Assembly: GCF_002797755.1 (NCBI RefSeq)
Contig: NZ_PGFI01000013.1
Location: 248,001 to 312,000, forward strand
Source: Brevirhabdus pacifica
GTDB taxonomy: Bacteria > Pseudomonadota > Alphaproteobacteria > Rhodobacterales > Rhodobacteraceae
Reading direction: 5' to 3'
DNA: 64,000 nucleotides
Translations under genes and position numbers: made by a program
Notes under the pieces: model-generated
Seen by the model: only the letters and a program-made list of their open reading frames with translations
What the model was told of the DNA's origin: nothing
Database searches by the model: none
Shown: positions 17,634 to 25,925 of the stretch, one piece after another
Layout: every line of letters begins with the position of its first letter
Position numbering within the stretch: position 1 is the first letter of the stretch

Positions 17634-18143
17634 GTGCGATTTTCGACCGTAAGGATGGCACTTGCCGCCGCTGCCGCCGGGATGCTCTGGGCGGCCCTGC
17701 CCCAGGCTGCGATTGCCCAGGCCCAGGTGGCTTTCGGCGGCCTGAAGGTCGACAGCAGCCTGCCGGTCGAAGTCACCGCCGACAGCCTTTCCGTCAGCCA
17801 GAGCGACGGCACAGCCGTCTTCACCGGCAACGTCCTTGTCGGCCAGGGTGAGATGCGCATGACCGCCGGGACCATCCGGGTCGAATATGCTCAGGACGGT
17901 TCCAACGACATTCGCAAGATGGTCGCCACCGGCGGCGTCACCTTCGTCAACGGCCAGGAAGCCGCCGAGGCGCGCGAGGCCATCTACACCCTTGAATCCG
18001 GCCAGGTCGTGATGACGGGCGACGTGATCCTGACGCAGGGGCCGAACGCGATCTCGGGCGAACGCCTGACGGTGAACCTGAACGACGGCACCGGGCAGAT
18101 GGACGGGCGGGTGAAGACCATCCTGCAGACGGGCAACCGGTGA
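17634..18143 (+). CDS. lptA: LPS transport periplasmic protein LptA (OstA-like)
   Basis: This 169-residue protein has a signal peptide cleaved near AIAQA, then an OstA N-domain: repeated short beta-strands with ADSLSV, ATFTGNV-like and MRMTAGTIRVEY segments, ending with INLNDGTG-like DGR. It forms the periplasmic bridge that carries LPS to LptD at the outer membrane. It starts with GTG preceded by GAAAGGA, 20 bases after lptC, and its stop overlaps the lptB start by four bases (GTGA). Confidence 0.93.
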   Translation: MRFSTVRMALAAAAAGMLWAALPQAAIAQAQVAFGGLKVDSSLPVEVTADSLSVSQSDGTAVFTGNVLVGQGEMRMTAGTIRVEYAQDGSNDIRKMVATGGVTFVNGQEAAEAREAIYTLESGQVVMTGDVILTQGPNAISGERLTVNLNDGTGQMDGRVKTILQTGNR

Positions 18144-18988
18144 CCCTGGGACCGCGCGACAACGAACCCGGACAGGCTTCGGGGGCGGTGGCCGGTGACG
18201 GATCCAGCCCGTCGGCCAGTGCGTCCTCCGGCGGCTCGCCCGACCTGACGCTGGCCCAGGCCGACGGCGGCCTGCGGATCGAGCATCTGCGCAAATCCTA
18301 CCGCAAGCGGCCCGTCATCCGCGATGTCTCGATGCACCTCGGCCGGGGTGAGGTCGTGGCGCTTCTGGGTCCCAACGGCTCGGGCAAGACCACCTGTTTC
18401 TATTCCATCGCCGGCCTTGTCACGCCCGAGGGCGGCAAGGTCCTGATCGATGGGCGCGACGCCACAACGCTGCCCATGTATCGCCGGGCCAAGATGGGCA
18501 TCGGCTATCTGCCGCAGGAAGTCTCGATCTTTCGCGGACTCAGCGTGGAGCAGAACATCCTGGCCGTGCTGGAGGTCGTGGAGCCCAAGCCGAATCGCCG
18601 CCGCGAGCGGCTGGAACAGCTGCTATCGGAGTTCTCGATCGAGCATCTGAAGCGCGCGCCGGCCCTGTCGCTCTCGGGCGGGGAACGGCGCCGGGTCGAG
18701 ATTGCCCGCTGCCTGGCGGCCAACCCGAAATACCTGCTTCTGGATGAGCCCTTCGCCGGGGTCGATCCCATCGCCGTCAGCGAAATCCGCAACCTCGTCG
18801 CCGACCTCAAGACCCGTGGCATCGGGGTGCTGATCACCGACCACAACGTCCGCGAGACGCTGGAAATCGTCGACCGCGCCTACATCCTGCATGACGGCAA
18901 GGTGTTGATGAGCGGCACAACCGACGAGGTCGTCCGCGACGAGCATGTGCGCCGGGTCTACCTCGGTCAGAATTTCCGCATTTCCTGA
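18140..18988 (+). CDS. lptB: LPS export ABC transporter ATP-binding protein
   Basis: This 282-residue ABC ATPase has Walker A GPNGSGKT (77-84), the Q-loop in LPQEVSIF, signature LSGGERRR, Walker B YLLLDEPFAGVDP and the switch His in TDHNVRE. The EVSIFRGLSVE segment is typical of LptB. It powers LPS extraction with LptFG (not in the window). LptB is usually about 240 residues; here a Gly/Ser/Ala-rich N-terminal extension of about 43 residues precedes the core. The GTG start overlapping the lptA stop gives that extension; a downstream start would need a non-ATG codon, since the next in-frame Met lies inside the ABC domain. Confidence 0.96.
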   Translation: MTLGPRDNEPGQASGAVAGDGSSPSASASSGGSPDLTLAQADGGLRIEHLRKSYRKRPVIRDVSMHLGRGEVVALLGPNGSGKTTCFYSIAGLVTPEGGKVLIDGRDATTLPMYRRAKMGIGYLPQEVSIFRGLSVEQNILAVLEVVEPKPNRRRERLEQLLSEFSIEHLKRAPALSLSGGERRRVEIARCLAANPKYLLLDEPFAGVDPIAVSEIRNLVADLKTRGIGVLITDHNVRETLEIVDRAYILHDGKVLMSGTTDEVVRDEHVRRVYLGQNFRIS

Positions 18989-19377
18989 AGATAGGGTGAA
19001 CGCGGTCTGAACCCCTTTCCGAGAGGTCATGCGGGCCCGTGCCGCGACGCCCCGAGTCGCAGCACATTCGCACAAGTCTTTGATTGAAAACTGATTTTGC
19101 GGAAATCAGCCGCCGCGCCCGGCTGCCGGAACGGAATCATGGGAAGATTTGACCAAGAGTTCAAGAGTTGACAGAGACCCCGCTTCCGGTCCCAAATATA
19201 AGGGATGACGACCGCATTTCCCTCCGTCTCTTCACCACAACCCGCGCGGGTTTCAGGGCCGCGCCGGCGGGGAAATGCCCAAGTCGCAAAACCCTGTTTT
19301 TCCCTAGATTCGCGGCGGAACGATGGAGGCGGTTCAAGCGATTACCTGTAGCATCAAACAATCCTTAAGGAGGTGCC
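18989..19377. other. 389-base intergenic leader region before hpf
   Basis: I find no credible gene here. rpoN, often found between lptB and hpf, is absent. Visible elements are a perfect 7-bp hairpin CTGATTT/AAATCAG (19091-19109), a TTGACA (19168-19173) without a well-spaced -10 box (TATAAG lies 23 bases away), and a 14-bp palindrome (19239-19252). There is also a CAGGG/CCCTG pair ending in five T (19254-19301). These suggest a regulated leader for hpf. Confidence 0.5.
19239..19301 (+). promoter_or_regulatory. Possible switchable leader (hairpin or terminator) upstream of hpf
   Basis: The palindrome AACCCGCGCGGGTT (19239-19252) competes with pairing of GGGTTT (19248-19253) to AAACCC (19289-19294). 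The latter extends with CAGGG/CCCTG and is followed directly by TTTTT (19297-19301). The two folds are mutually exclusive, as in attenuators. The large loop makes the terminator uncertain. Confidence 0.3.
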
Positions 19378-19956
19378 ATGCGTTACCAGATTACCGGCAA
19401 GCAAATCGACGTGGGCGAGTCGCTTCAACAGCACGTGAAGGACGAACTGGCCGCGATCATCGGGAAATATTCCGAGCGACCGACCGACGCTTTGGTCGTG
19501 TTTTCCCGCAACGCCCATGAACATGTCTGCGAAGCCACCGTGCATCTTTCGACCGGCCTGACCGCTCAGGCCAAGGCGCATGCCACTGATATCTATGCCG
19601 CATTCGATTCCTGCGGCGAGAAGATGGAAAAGCAGCTCCGCCGCTACAAACGACGCCTGAAAAACCATCACCGCGATCGGGCAGGCCCGGTTGAACTTTC
19701 GGGCGGGTCTTCGTATATCCTCGCCGCATCGGAGGACACCGGGGAAGAGAACGAGCCCGAGTCGCTGCAACCGATCATCATCGCCGAAACCGAGGCCAAG
19801 ATCCCCTCGGTCTCCGTAGGAGAGGCGGTCATGCAAATGGAGTTGTCGAACGCCCCCCTGGTGGTGTTCCGGAATGAATCGAGTGACGGATTGAACGTGG
19901 TCTACCGGCGCGATGACGGAAACATCGGCTGGATCGATCCGAAATCTAGCGGCTGA
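19378..19956 (+). CDS. hpf: Long-form ribosome hibernation-promoting factor
   Basis: This 192-residue protein has an N-terminal RaiA/HPF domain (MRYQITGKQIDVGE.. with a basic RRYKRRLKNH stretch) and a C-terminal dimerisation domain (MELSNAPLVVFRNESSDGLNVVYRRDDG). This is the long HPF type that makes 100S ribosomes in starved or stationary cells. The Shine-Dalgarno AAGGAGGTG (19367-19375) is a near-perfect match to 16S rRNA, so translation should be strong. Next to it is ptsN, 38 bases downstream, as in many Proteobacteria; rpoN, the usual upstream gene, is not here. Confidence 0.95.
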   Translation: MRYQITGKQIDVGESLQQHVKDELAAIIGKYSERPTDALVVFSRNAHEHVCEATVHLSTGLTAQAKAHATDIYAAFDSCGEKMEKQLRRYKRRLKNHHRDRAGPVELSGGSSYILAASEDTGEENEPESLQPIIIAETEAKIPSVSVGEAVMQMELSNAPLVVFRNESSDGLNVVYRRDDGNIGWIDPKSSG

Positions 19957-19994
19957 CCCCTGAGCGGGGATCTGAGGCAGGGACGATCAAAGGC

Positions 19995-20459
19995 ATGGAA
20001 CTTACCAAGATCCTCGTACCGGGGGCCGTCAGGGTCGTCGGTCACATGACCAGCAAGAAGCGGCTCTTCCAGGAATTGGGAGAGCTTGCCGCTTCCGCCT
20101 ATGGCGTTTGCCCGGCGACCGCCTTCGACGGCCTGCAGGAACGCGAAAGCCTGGGTCCGACCGGGGTGGGCCACGGCGTTGCCCTGCCCCACGCCCGCAT
20201 CGACGGGCTGGACCGCATGTGCGGCATGTTCCTGCGCCTCGAAAAGCCGATGCCCTACGACTCGGTCGACCGCCAGCCGGTCGACCTGATCTTCGCGCTG
20301 CTGGCCCCTCAGCAGGCCGGCGTCGATCACCTGAAGTCGCTGGCACTGGTATCGCGCACCATGCGCGACCCTGCGATCTGCACCAAGTTGCGCGCCAATC
20401 TGGAGCCGGCGACCCTTTACGCCATCTTCGCCGAAGGCCCCGCCAGCCAGGCAGCCTGA
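19995..20459 (+). CDS. ptsN: Nitrogen-PTS EIIA protein
   Basis: This 154-residue protein is an EIIA fructose/nitrogen-type domain with the phosphorylated histidine in GVALPHARI (His66). It is the last step of the PTSNtr relay and regulates potassium transport, sensor kinases and other targets rather than taking up sugar. It is downstream of hpf on the same strand and probably co-transcribed. It is convergent with the sulfotransferase gene, with 37 bases between the stops. Confidence 0.95.
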   Translation: MELTKILVPGAVRVVGHMTSKKRLFQELGELAASAYGVCPATAFDGLQERESLGPTGVGHGVALPHARIDGLDRMCGMFLRLEKPMPYDSVDRQPVDLIFALLAPQQAGVDHLKSLALVSRTMRDPAICTKLRANLEPATLYAIFAEGPASQAA

Positions 20460-20496
20460 CGGCATCGCGGTCGCGGCTGGCGGGCGGCCTGCGCCG

Positions 20497-21921
20497 TCAG
20501 CCCCAGTCCGCGAACCCGAAATTCAGGTAGTCGCGCTGGTAGACCCGGCGCGTCGCGGCCTCGATCTTTTCGTCATAGATTTTTTCCAGCGCTTGGGGCG
20601 CGGCCGGCGGCGTGGTCTTGATGCCGGTCGGATCGACGCCGACGGCACGGGCCAGTTCGGCCAGGCCGGCGGTCAGCTCCTCTTCGCGGATCAGACGGTC
20701 GGGGACCGAAACCTCGGCCATGCCGCGAAGCACCTCTGTCTGGGTGGCCCAGGCCGAGTCGACCCGGATCGCCGTCTGCCCGGCCAAATTGCCCCGCAGA
20801 AACTCGAGGAACTCGATGAAGGCGATGCGGTGCTTCTCGGCGCTGTAATCGGCACCTACCGCCCCCTCGGGGATCGGCAGGTTGTATTTCTTGCGCAGGC
20901 GCCTGCGGATCTCCAGGTAGGCGCCCTTCTCGGTCGACAGGATATACTGGCAGAAGGTGGCGTGCGCCCGCTCGACCGGGTGGCGCAGCACGGCAAAGCT
21001 GCGCAGCCCCTCGTGATCGCGCTTCCATTCCTTCAGGCTGTTCTGGGTCATGCCCGAAACCAGCTCGTCGCGCCCGCAGCCATCCAGCGCGGCCATCCAG
21101 TCCAGCACAGGCTCCACCGGGCCGCCCCGGATCGGCAGGAACAGCAGCGGCCGGCCCGGCGTGGCGAAGTAGGTGGGCACGCTGGGCGGGCGGCGCGGTT
21201 CGAACTGCGGGGTGCGCGACAGGTCGAACCGGTCCAGCTTGGCCAACTGGCGCTTCATCTCGTCGTAGTTGCGCACCTTCTCGGTCATCGGCGCCGGGTT
21301 CTGGGGCTTGAGGTGTCGCTGCAGATCCTCAAGCTGGTCTTCCGACCCCAGATAGCGCGCCAGACCGTTCAGCACGGCCACGTCGTTGATGTCGTCGTAA
21401 TTGATGTAGAAGGGCGCCTGCCCCGTCACCTGACAGCCGCGCAGGATCCGAAGCTGAAACTCCTGCAGCCGGTCGAGATGGGCCTCGAACTCCTGCAGGT
21501 CGAAATTGATCATCGCCCGCTTGGCGTCCTTCATGTCGGTCAGGATCCACTGGTCCGTCTTCGAGGCCAGCTTGACCGAGACATAGCTGTCCAGCGGGTT
21601 GCGCGTCAGCACGACCTTGCCGCAACGCGGGTTCTCCAACATCTCGTCGATCACCCGCGGCTCATGGTCGAAGAAAAAGCGGAAGCCGGGCAGCGCCCGT
21701 GCCTGGGCGGCCATGTTGGTCAGAAGCCCCTTGGGATCGGCATCCCGCGCCTCCATGCTCTGGCCGAAGAGCTCTGGCCAGTTGGGCCGGCCGATGAAGT
21801 CCGGGTTGAAGGCCTCGCCATACATGTTGATGTCCTTGAACTCGCCCAGGTTGCGTTCAAGGAAATTGGAGCCGGTGCGCATCTCGGCGAAAATCACGAA
21901 ATAATCGAACTTGCGGGCCAC
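20497..21921 (-). CDS. Two-domain sulfotransferase-family protein
   Basis: This 474-residue cytoplasmic protein looks like two sulfotransferase modules in a row. The first has the PAPS-binding loop EMRTGSNFLERN (13-24) and the 3'-phosphate motif LTRNPLDSYVS (105-115), as in Stf0-like enzymes. The second has LRHPVERAHATF (312-323), the 3'-phosphate motif of the Sulfotransfer_2 type, but its expected PAPS loop is degenerate (LPIRGGPVEP, 262-271), so it may be non-catalytic or bind acceptor. It is at the end of a glycosyltransferase gene series and probably sulfates a sugar. It starts six bases after the preceding gene's stop. Confidence 0.82.
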   Translation of the reverse strand: MARKFDYFVIFAEMRTGSNFLERNLGEFKDINMYGEAFNPDFIGRPNWPELFGQSMEARDADPKGLLTNMAAQARALPGFRFFFDHEPRVIDEMLENPRCGKVVLTRNPLDSYVSVKLASKTDQWILTDMKDAKRAMINFDLQEFEAHLDRLQEFQLRILRGCQVTGQAPFYINYDDINDVAVLNGLARYLGSEDQLEDLQRHLKPQNPAPMTEKVRNYDEMKRQLAKLDRFDLSRTPQFEPRRPPSVPTYFATPGRPLLFLPIRGGPVEPVLDWMAALDGCGRDELVSGMTQNSLKEWKRDHEGLRSFAVLRHPVERAHATFCQYILSTEKGAYLEIRRRLRKKYNLPIPEGAVGADYSAEKHRIAFIEFLEFLRGNLAGQTAIRVDSAWATQTEVLRGMAEVSVPDRLIREEELTAGLAELARAVGVDPTGIKTTPPAAPQALEKIYDEKIEAATRRVYQRDYLNFGFADWG

Positions 21922-21927
21922 GTGGCG

Positions 21928-23625
21928 TCACCTCACCAGATAGGGTTTTGCGGGGATGGCGGCGGCGGTCGCCACGTCGTTACCGGCGGGGAAGTCCCCC
22001 ATCAGGACCGGCTTCATGCCCTGGTTCTTCAGGTTCTGCAGGAACTGCCCGAAGCCGGTCATGTCGATCATCTGCGGCACCTCGGTCAGCCGCCGGGATG
22101 AGCGTGGCCCAGTCTCGTCCAGGATGTCCTGGAGGTTGGTCATCGGGTCCTGGATGAAATCGGCCAGGGTCCAGATGCGCACCCGTGCCTTCGTGTAGGG
22201 AGAGCGCAGGATGTTCAGATGCTCGCCCTCGATCTTCTGAAGGCGCGCGGCCTCCTTGCGGATCTCGGAGAAGTTTCGATTGGAATGGAATAGCGGCAAG
22301 GCCCAGGCGCCGCTGATGACGTTGACCTGGGCGTTGCTGTCCTTGGCCAGGAACCACGAGATGTCCTGATTGTCGGCGGGCCCGAACTGAAAGCTCTGGC
22401 GTTCGCCCCGGGTGGCCCAGATCAGGTTGATGAGGAACGCCTCGCTATCATAGTCACGCAGCGCCGCGCTGTCCGACAACGCCCCGTTATAGGTCGATTC
22501 CGTGCCCGCGAACTGCACCCGGCGCGGATCGAACAGGTTGCCATGCACCCGGGTGCCGGTGCGCCGCGTCAGCCACTGCTCGAAATCGTTGAAAAGACAG
22601 TTGAACCCTTCGAACACCGAGTAGGTTGCGGCGGTGCGGCCGTTCTCCCACCCGTCGTTGGGAAAGCGCGACTGCATGGTCAGCCCGGCGCGCCCCCGGG
22701 TCCGCCGGTCAACGGCTTGGGCAAAGACGCGGTCGATCTTCTCGGGGCTGGGTTCGGTCCCGGCCATGGTGGTGCGGCTGCCCGACAGGAACGTCTCGTA
22801 GAGCCGGTCGGCATGGGGCCAGATCTTGCGCGCCACGAAACAGTCGGACCGGCGCAGAAGCTGAAGGTGATCGTCGTAGAAGATATGCGGCTTGCCCTGG
22901 AAATCGAATTTGCTCAGCGTCAGCGAACGGCTTTCGATCTGGCGCGAGTAAAGGCGCACCAGCGTCTGGAAATAGCTTTCGTCGGGGATCCACACGCGCC
23001 TGAAGTAGCGGTCGAAAGTGGCCCGGTCCGGATCCTCCAACAGGGCCGACAGGGTCTGGCGGGTCAGGCACCACCATTGGGAGCCCATGTGCGGATCGAT
23101 GCGCTCGGGGATCTTGCGTCTGACGCGCAGGGCGCGCTGGATCTGCACGTAGCGGTCGAACAGGAACCGCTGCCGCTTCCACGAGAAGGGAAAGCGCAGG
23201 GTGAAGCGTTCATGATCGAGGCCACCGACGATCCAGGGCACATCCTCGATGGTGACGCTTTCGATGAAATCGGTGTTGGGCCGCTTGGCCAGGTAATCCT
23301 TCAGCTCGCTCACCGGCCGCAGGGGCATGCAGGAGCCGGAGGCGAAATAGACGTGCCGCACCTCGGGAAATTCCCGCAGCATCACCTCGGACACTTCCTG
23401 CGTCGCGGCGACCAGCGACCAGGTCCCCCATTCGCAGCGGCGGCGCGAGGTGAAGCGGATGTTCTCCAGGTCCGAGAGGGATTCCATGAAGGCGCGGAAT
23501 CGCTTCGTCGGCACCCGCTTGTCCGCGTGGATCACCACCGGACAGTCGCGTGACGCCCAGTGGCGCGCCACCTGGCTGGCCCGGTCCAGCGCCGTGTGGA
23601 CAAGCATGACGAAACCGACGCTCAT
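21928..23625 (-). CDS. GT14-type (core-2/I-branching) glycosyltransferase with extra C-terminal domain
   Basis: This 565-residue protein starts like Branch-family beta-1,6-N-acetylglucosaminyltransferases: FVMLVHTALDRA, then VVIHADKRV, and a Ser-Cys-Met-Pro-Leu-Arg-Pro segment and HMGSQWWCLTR. The GT part covers about residues 1-290. The remaining ~270 residues (with FQFGPADNQDISW and ILRSPYTKARVRIW) form a second domain I cannot name. The enzyme likely adds a sugar branch to a surface polysaccharide in the cytoplasm. Its start overlaps the stop of the upstream GT2 gene by four bases (ATGA), and the sulfotransferase follows. Confidence 0.8.
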   Translation of the reverse strand: MSVGFVMLVHTALDRASQVARHWASRDCPVVIHADKRVPTKRFRAFMESLSDLENIRFTSRRRCEWGTWSLVAATQEVSEVMLREFPEVRHVYFASGSCMPLRPVSELKDYLAKRPNTDFIESVTIEDVPWIVGGLDHERFTLRFPFSWKRQRFLFDRYVQIQRALRVRRKIPERIDPHMGSQWWCLTRQTLSALLEDPDRATFDRYFRRVWIPDESYFQTLVRLYSRQIESRSLTLSKFDFQGKPHIFYDDHLQLLRRSDCFVARKIWPHADRLYETFLSGSRTTMAGTEPSPEKIDRVFAQAVDRRTRGRAGLTMQSRFPNDGWENGRTAATYSVFEGFNCLFNDFEQWLTRRTGTRVHGNLFDPRRVQFAGTESTYNGALSDSAALRDYDSEAFLINLIWATRGERQSFQFGPADNQDISWFLAKDSNAQVNVISGAWALPLFHSNRNFSEIRKEAARLQKIEGEHLNILRSPYTKARVRIWTLADFIQDPMTNLQDILDETGPRSSRRLTEVPQMIDMTGFGQFLQNLKNQGMKPVLMGDFPAGNDVATAAAIPAKPYLVR

Positions 23626-24632
23626 GCCCAGTTCCCCTTGGACATGAGGCCCAGGATCTCAAGCTGTCGCCAGTTGATGTACTTCTCGGACCACTTGCAC
23701 CAGAGAGAGGGGTCGTCCTTCAGCTTGGAGTGGTAGGCGCGGTATTCGTGACTGTTGGCGTAATGCTGGCCGCGCGTCAGCTCCTCGGCGGATTTCTCGG
23801 CGAACGTGTCCAGGAACTTGGCGTGCAGCAGGCAGCCCGACGCCTTCTCGCCCCCCCACTCGTCGTAGACCTGGTTCAGGCCGCGCGGCAGCAGCATGTG
23901 GGTCGAGCTGACGTAGGTGTAGGAGCGGTGCCACTTCACCAGCGGGATCTTGTTCAGTGCAGGGGCCCGTTCCGGCAGGTCCGAGAAGAACGCCCGCGCC
24001 CGCGGCCCGCCCTGCACCCAAAGGTTCCCGTAAAGCCGGTTCCGCTTGATCGTGTAGTTCGAACTGTCGAACCAATTGGCGATCTCGAAAGGGTTCTGGC
24101 CGGGCGTGTAGGGCACGTCGCTGATCGCGCCCTTGGGGTACATGTCCAGCAGCATGGCGCCGAAGGACTTGATCGACGAGGCATCCAGCCAGTCGGTCAG
24201 CGCCCGCAACGGGCGCGTGTCGCAAAACGGGTAGACGAAGAATTCATCCGGGTCGACGACCAGCGTCCAGTGCCCGTGACCATAGCGCATCTGAAGCCAG
24301 TTCAGCCAGTCGACCCCGAAGCGCGACCGCTTGTAGCTGGCCCCGGTGGTCCAGAGCGACACGTCGCGCTGTTCGCGCAGAAACTCCCGCGAGCCGTCGT
24401 CGGAGGCGTTGTCGACCATCAGGAAATGGTTCACCCCCAGCTCGCGGTAAAAGCGCAGAAAATATTCAAGCCGCGCGCGTTCGTTGCGCATGGTCGAGAA
24501 GACAAGGATGTCGCTGGAGCGGATGGCGCTGGTGCGGTTGACCACGGATCTCAGCTCGCGCCGCTTGCGGAAGGCCCGCACGCGCCAACGTTTTCGTTCC
24601 AGCCGGAGTCGGTATGACGTCAGCGCGCCCAT
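23622..24632 (-). CDS. GT2-like glycosyltransferase (GT92/Glyco_tranf_2_4 type)
   Basis: This 336-residue protein has a GT-A fold: FSTMRNERARLEYFLRFYRELGV near the start, the nucleotide-sugar region VDNASDDGS (73-81) and the metal-binding VDPDEFF (126-132). HMLLPRG and several aromatic residues follow. This architecture marks the Glyco_tranf_2_4 group, common in Rhodobacterales polysaccharide loci. The sugar is unknown. It overlaps the next gene by four bases and is 48 bases after the GT4 gene. Confidence 0.83.
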   Translation of the reverse strand: MGALTSYRLRLERKRWRVRAFRKRRELRSVVNRTSAIRSSDILVFSTMRNERARLEYFLRFYRELGVNHFLMVDNASDDGSREFLREQRDVSLWTTGASYKRSRFGVDWLNWLQMRYGHGHWTLVVDPDEFFVYPFCDTRPLRALTDWLDASSIKSFGAMLLDMYPKGAISDVPYTPGQNPFEIANWFDSSNYTIKRNRLYGNLWVQGGPRARAFFSDLPERAPALNKIPLVKWHRSYTYVSSTHMLLPRGLNQVYDEWGGEKASGCLLHAKFLDTFAEKSAEELTRGQHYANSHEYRAYHSKLKDDPSLWCKWSEKYINWRQLEILGLMSKGNWA

Positions 24633-24680
24633 AGCCCGGTCATTTCACTGGCACCCTGTTCCCTGGTCGGATCACCGCGA

Positions 24681-25925
24681 TCAGATCCGGCGAAAAACGG
24701 CGTCGAAATGCGTGCTCCAGCCCAGCAGGCGGGACAGGCCTTCGACGGTTTGCGCGTTCACCGACGTCTTTAGCCCAAGTCGAGCTTTGATCTCGTTAAC
24801 CCAAGAATAGCTGTCGCCCATAGGCAGGTAAACCGGGTAATCGCCTAGAATCTCGCGAAAAACTTCAAGTGGTGCAGCAATGACCGGCACCCCCAGCGCG
24901 GCCGCCTCGACCAGGGGCAGGCCGAAGCCCTCGGCGTGGCTGGGAAAGAGCAGCCCCCGCGATTTTTGCAGCAACGCGGTGACCGCCCCGTCGGTCAGGT
25001 TGGAATATTCCAGCACGAACCGGCCGCTGAGGGGCGAAACCTCGAGCCAGTCGAACACCTCGGCATTGTTCCAGCCCCGATGCCCGATGACGTGCAGAAG
25101 CGGCATCTCCTCGGGCGGCTGATCCTCGGCCAGCTTTTCCCAGACCCGGAACAGCAGCATGTGGTTCTTGCGCGGCTCGATCGTGCCCAGCACGACGAAG
25201 CCGGGGCGATCGCCCTGCGCCGCTGTCGGCAGGGCCCCGGGGTCGGGCGGGGCGGGGGTGACGCCCAGATGGGCGACCAGCATCGGCGGCTGGCGCTGTC
25301 CCTCAAGGTGACGCTGCACATCCGCCCGTGTTTTTTCGGAGTTGCAGAGGATCAGCGCGGCATAGGTCGCCACCGCCGTCAGCCGGGCGCGGAACCGCTC
25401 GACACTGCCGGGGGCCTGAAACTGCGGGAAATCCAACGGGATGGTATCATGGATCATCACCGCGATCTGAAGCCCCGGCACCGCCCCCAGTGCCGCCAGG
25501 CCCGCCGCATCCAGGTTGGCAAGGCCCACGTTGAGATAGCTGACGCCGGTGGGCAGGGCCTGTGCCACCAGGTCGGTCAGACCGGGTTTGCCGCAGCGGC
25601 CGAAACACAGGCGGCGGGCGTCGGATTCGGCCCTTTTGCGGGCCTGCGACAGGCGCGGCGACAGCAGGCTGGTCAGGTCGGCGCGCCCCCAACGGACCCG
25701 CCCCTCGAACCGGTCGCGCAGAGCCATGCCCCCCGCCCGGTCCAACAGCAGGTAGCCGCGTCCGGTGCGGATCAGGAAAAAGCATGGGTCGGGACGGCGC
25801 AGAAGCTCGTCCAGATAGGCGGCCTCCACCCGGTCGACGCCGGTTGCCGCCCCCCGACCCACCCGCGACATCAGCCGGGTCAGGTCAAGCAGCCGGCAGC
25901 GGGGGCTATCGGTCGTAATGTCCAT
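24681..25925 (-). CDS. GT4-family glycosyltransferase (GT-B fold)
   Basis: This 414-residue protein has the C-terminal donor-binding half of GT4 enzymes: VVLGTIEPRKNH, then SHAEGFGLPLVEAAALGVPVIA with the paired glutamates of the EX7E motif. The N-terminal half has HDTIPLDFP and CNSEKTRADVQ, typical of mannosyl- or rhamnosyltransferase-like members. It overlaps the end of galE by 20 bases, so the two are translationally coupled. Probably it acts on the same polysaccharide as its neighbours. Confidence 0.88.
   Translation of the reverse strand: MDITTDSPRCRLLDLTRLMSRVGRGAATGVDRVEAAYLDELLRRPDPCFFLIRTGRGYLLLDRAGGMALRDRFEGRVRWGRADLTSLLSPRLSQARKRAESDARRLCFGRCGKPGLTDLVAQALPTGVSYLNVGLANLDAAGLAALGAVPGLQIAVMIHDTIPLDFPQFQAPGSVERFRARLTAVATYAALILCNSEKTRADVQRHLEGQRQPPMLVAHLGVTPAPPDPGALPTAAQGDRPGFVVLGTIEPRKNHMLLFRVWEKLAEDQPPEEMPLLHVIGHRGWNNAEVFDWLEVSPLSGRFVLEYSNLTDGAVTALLQKSRGLLFPSHAEGFGLPLVEAAALGVPVIAAPLEVFREILGDYPVYLPMGDSYSWVNEIKARLGLKTSVNAQTVEGLSRLLGWSTHFDAVFRRI

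Noticed and set aside
19168-19202. TTGACA plus TATAAG as a sigma-70 promoter for hpf
   Set aside because: The gap is 23 bases, too long for sigma-70. It is mentioned only as part of the leader region.
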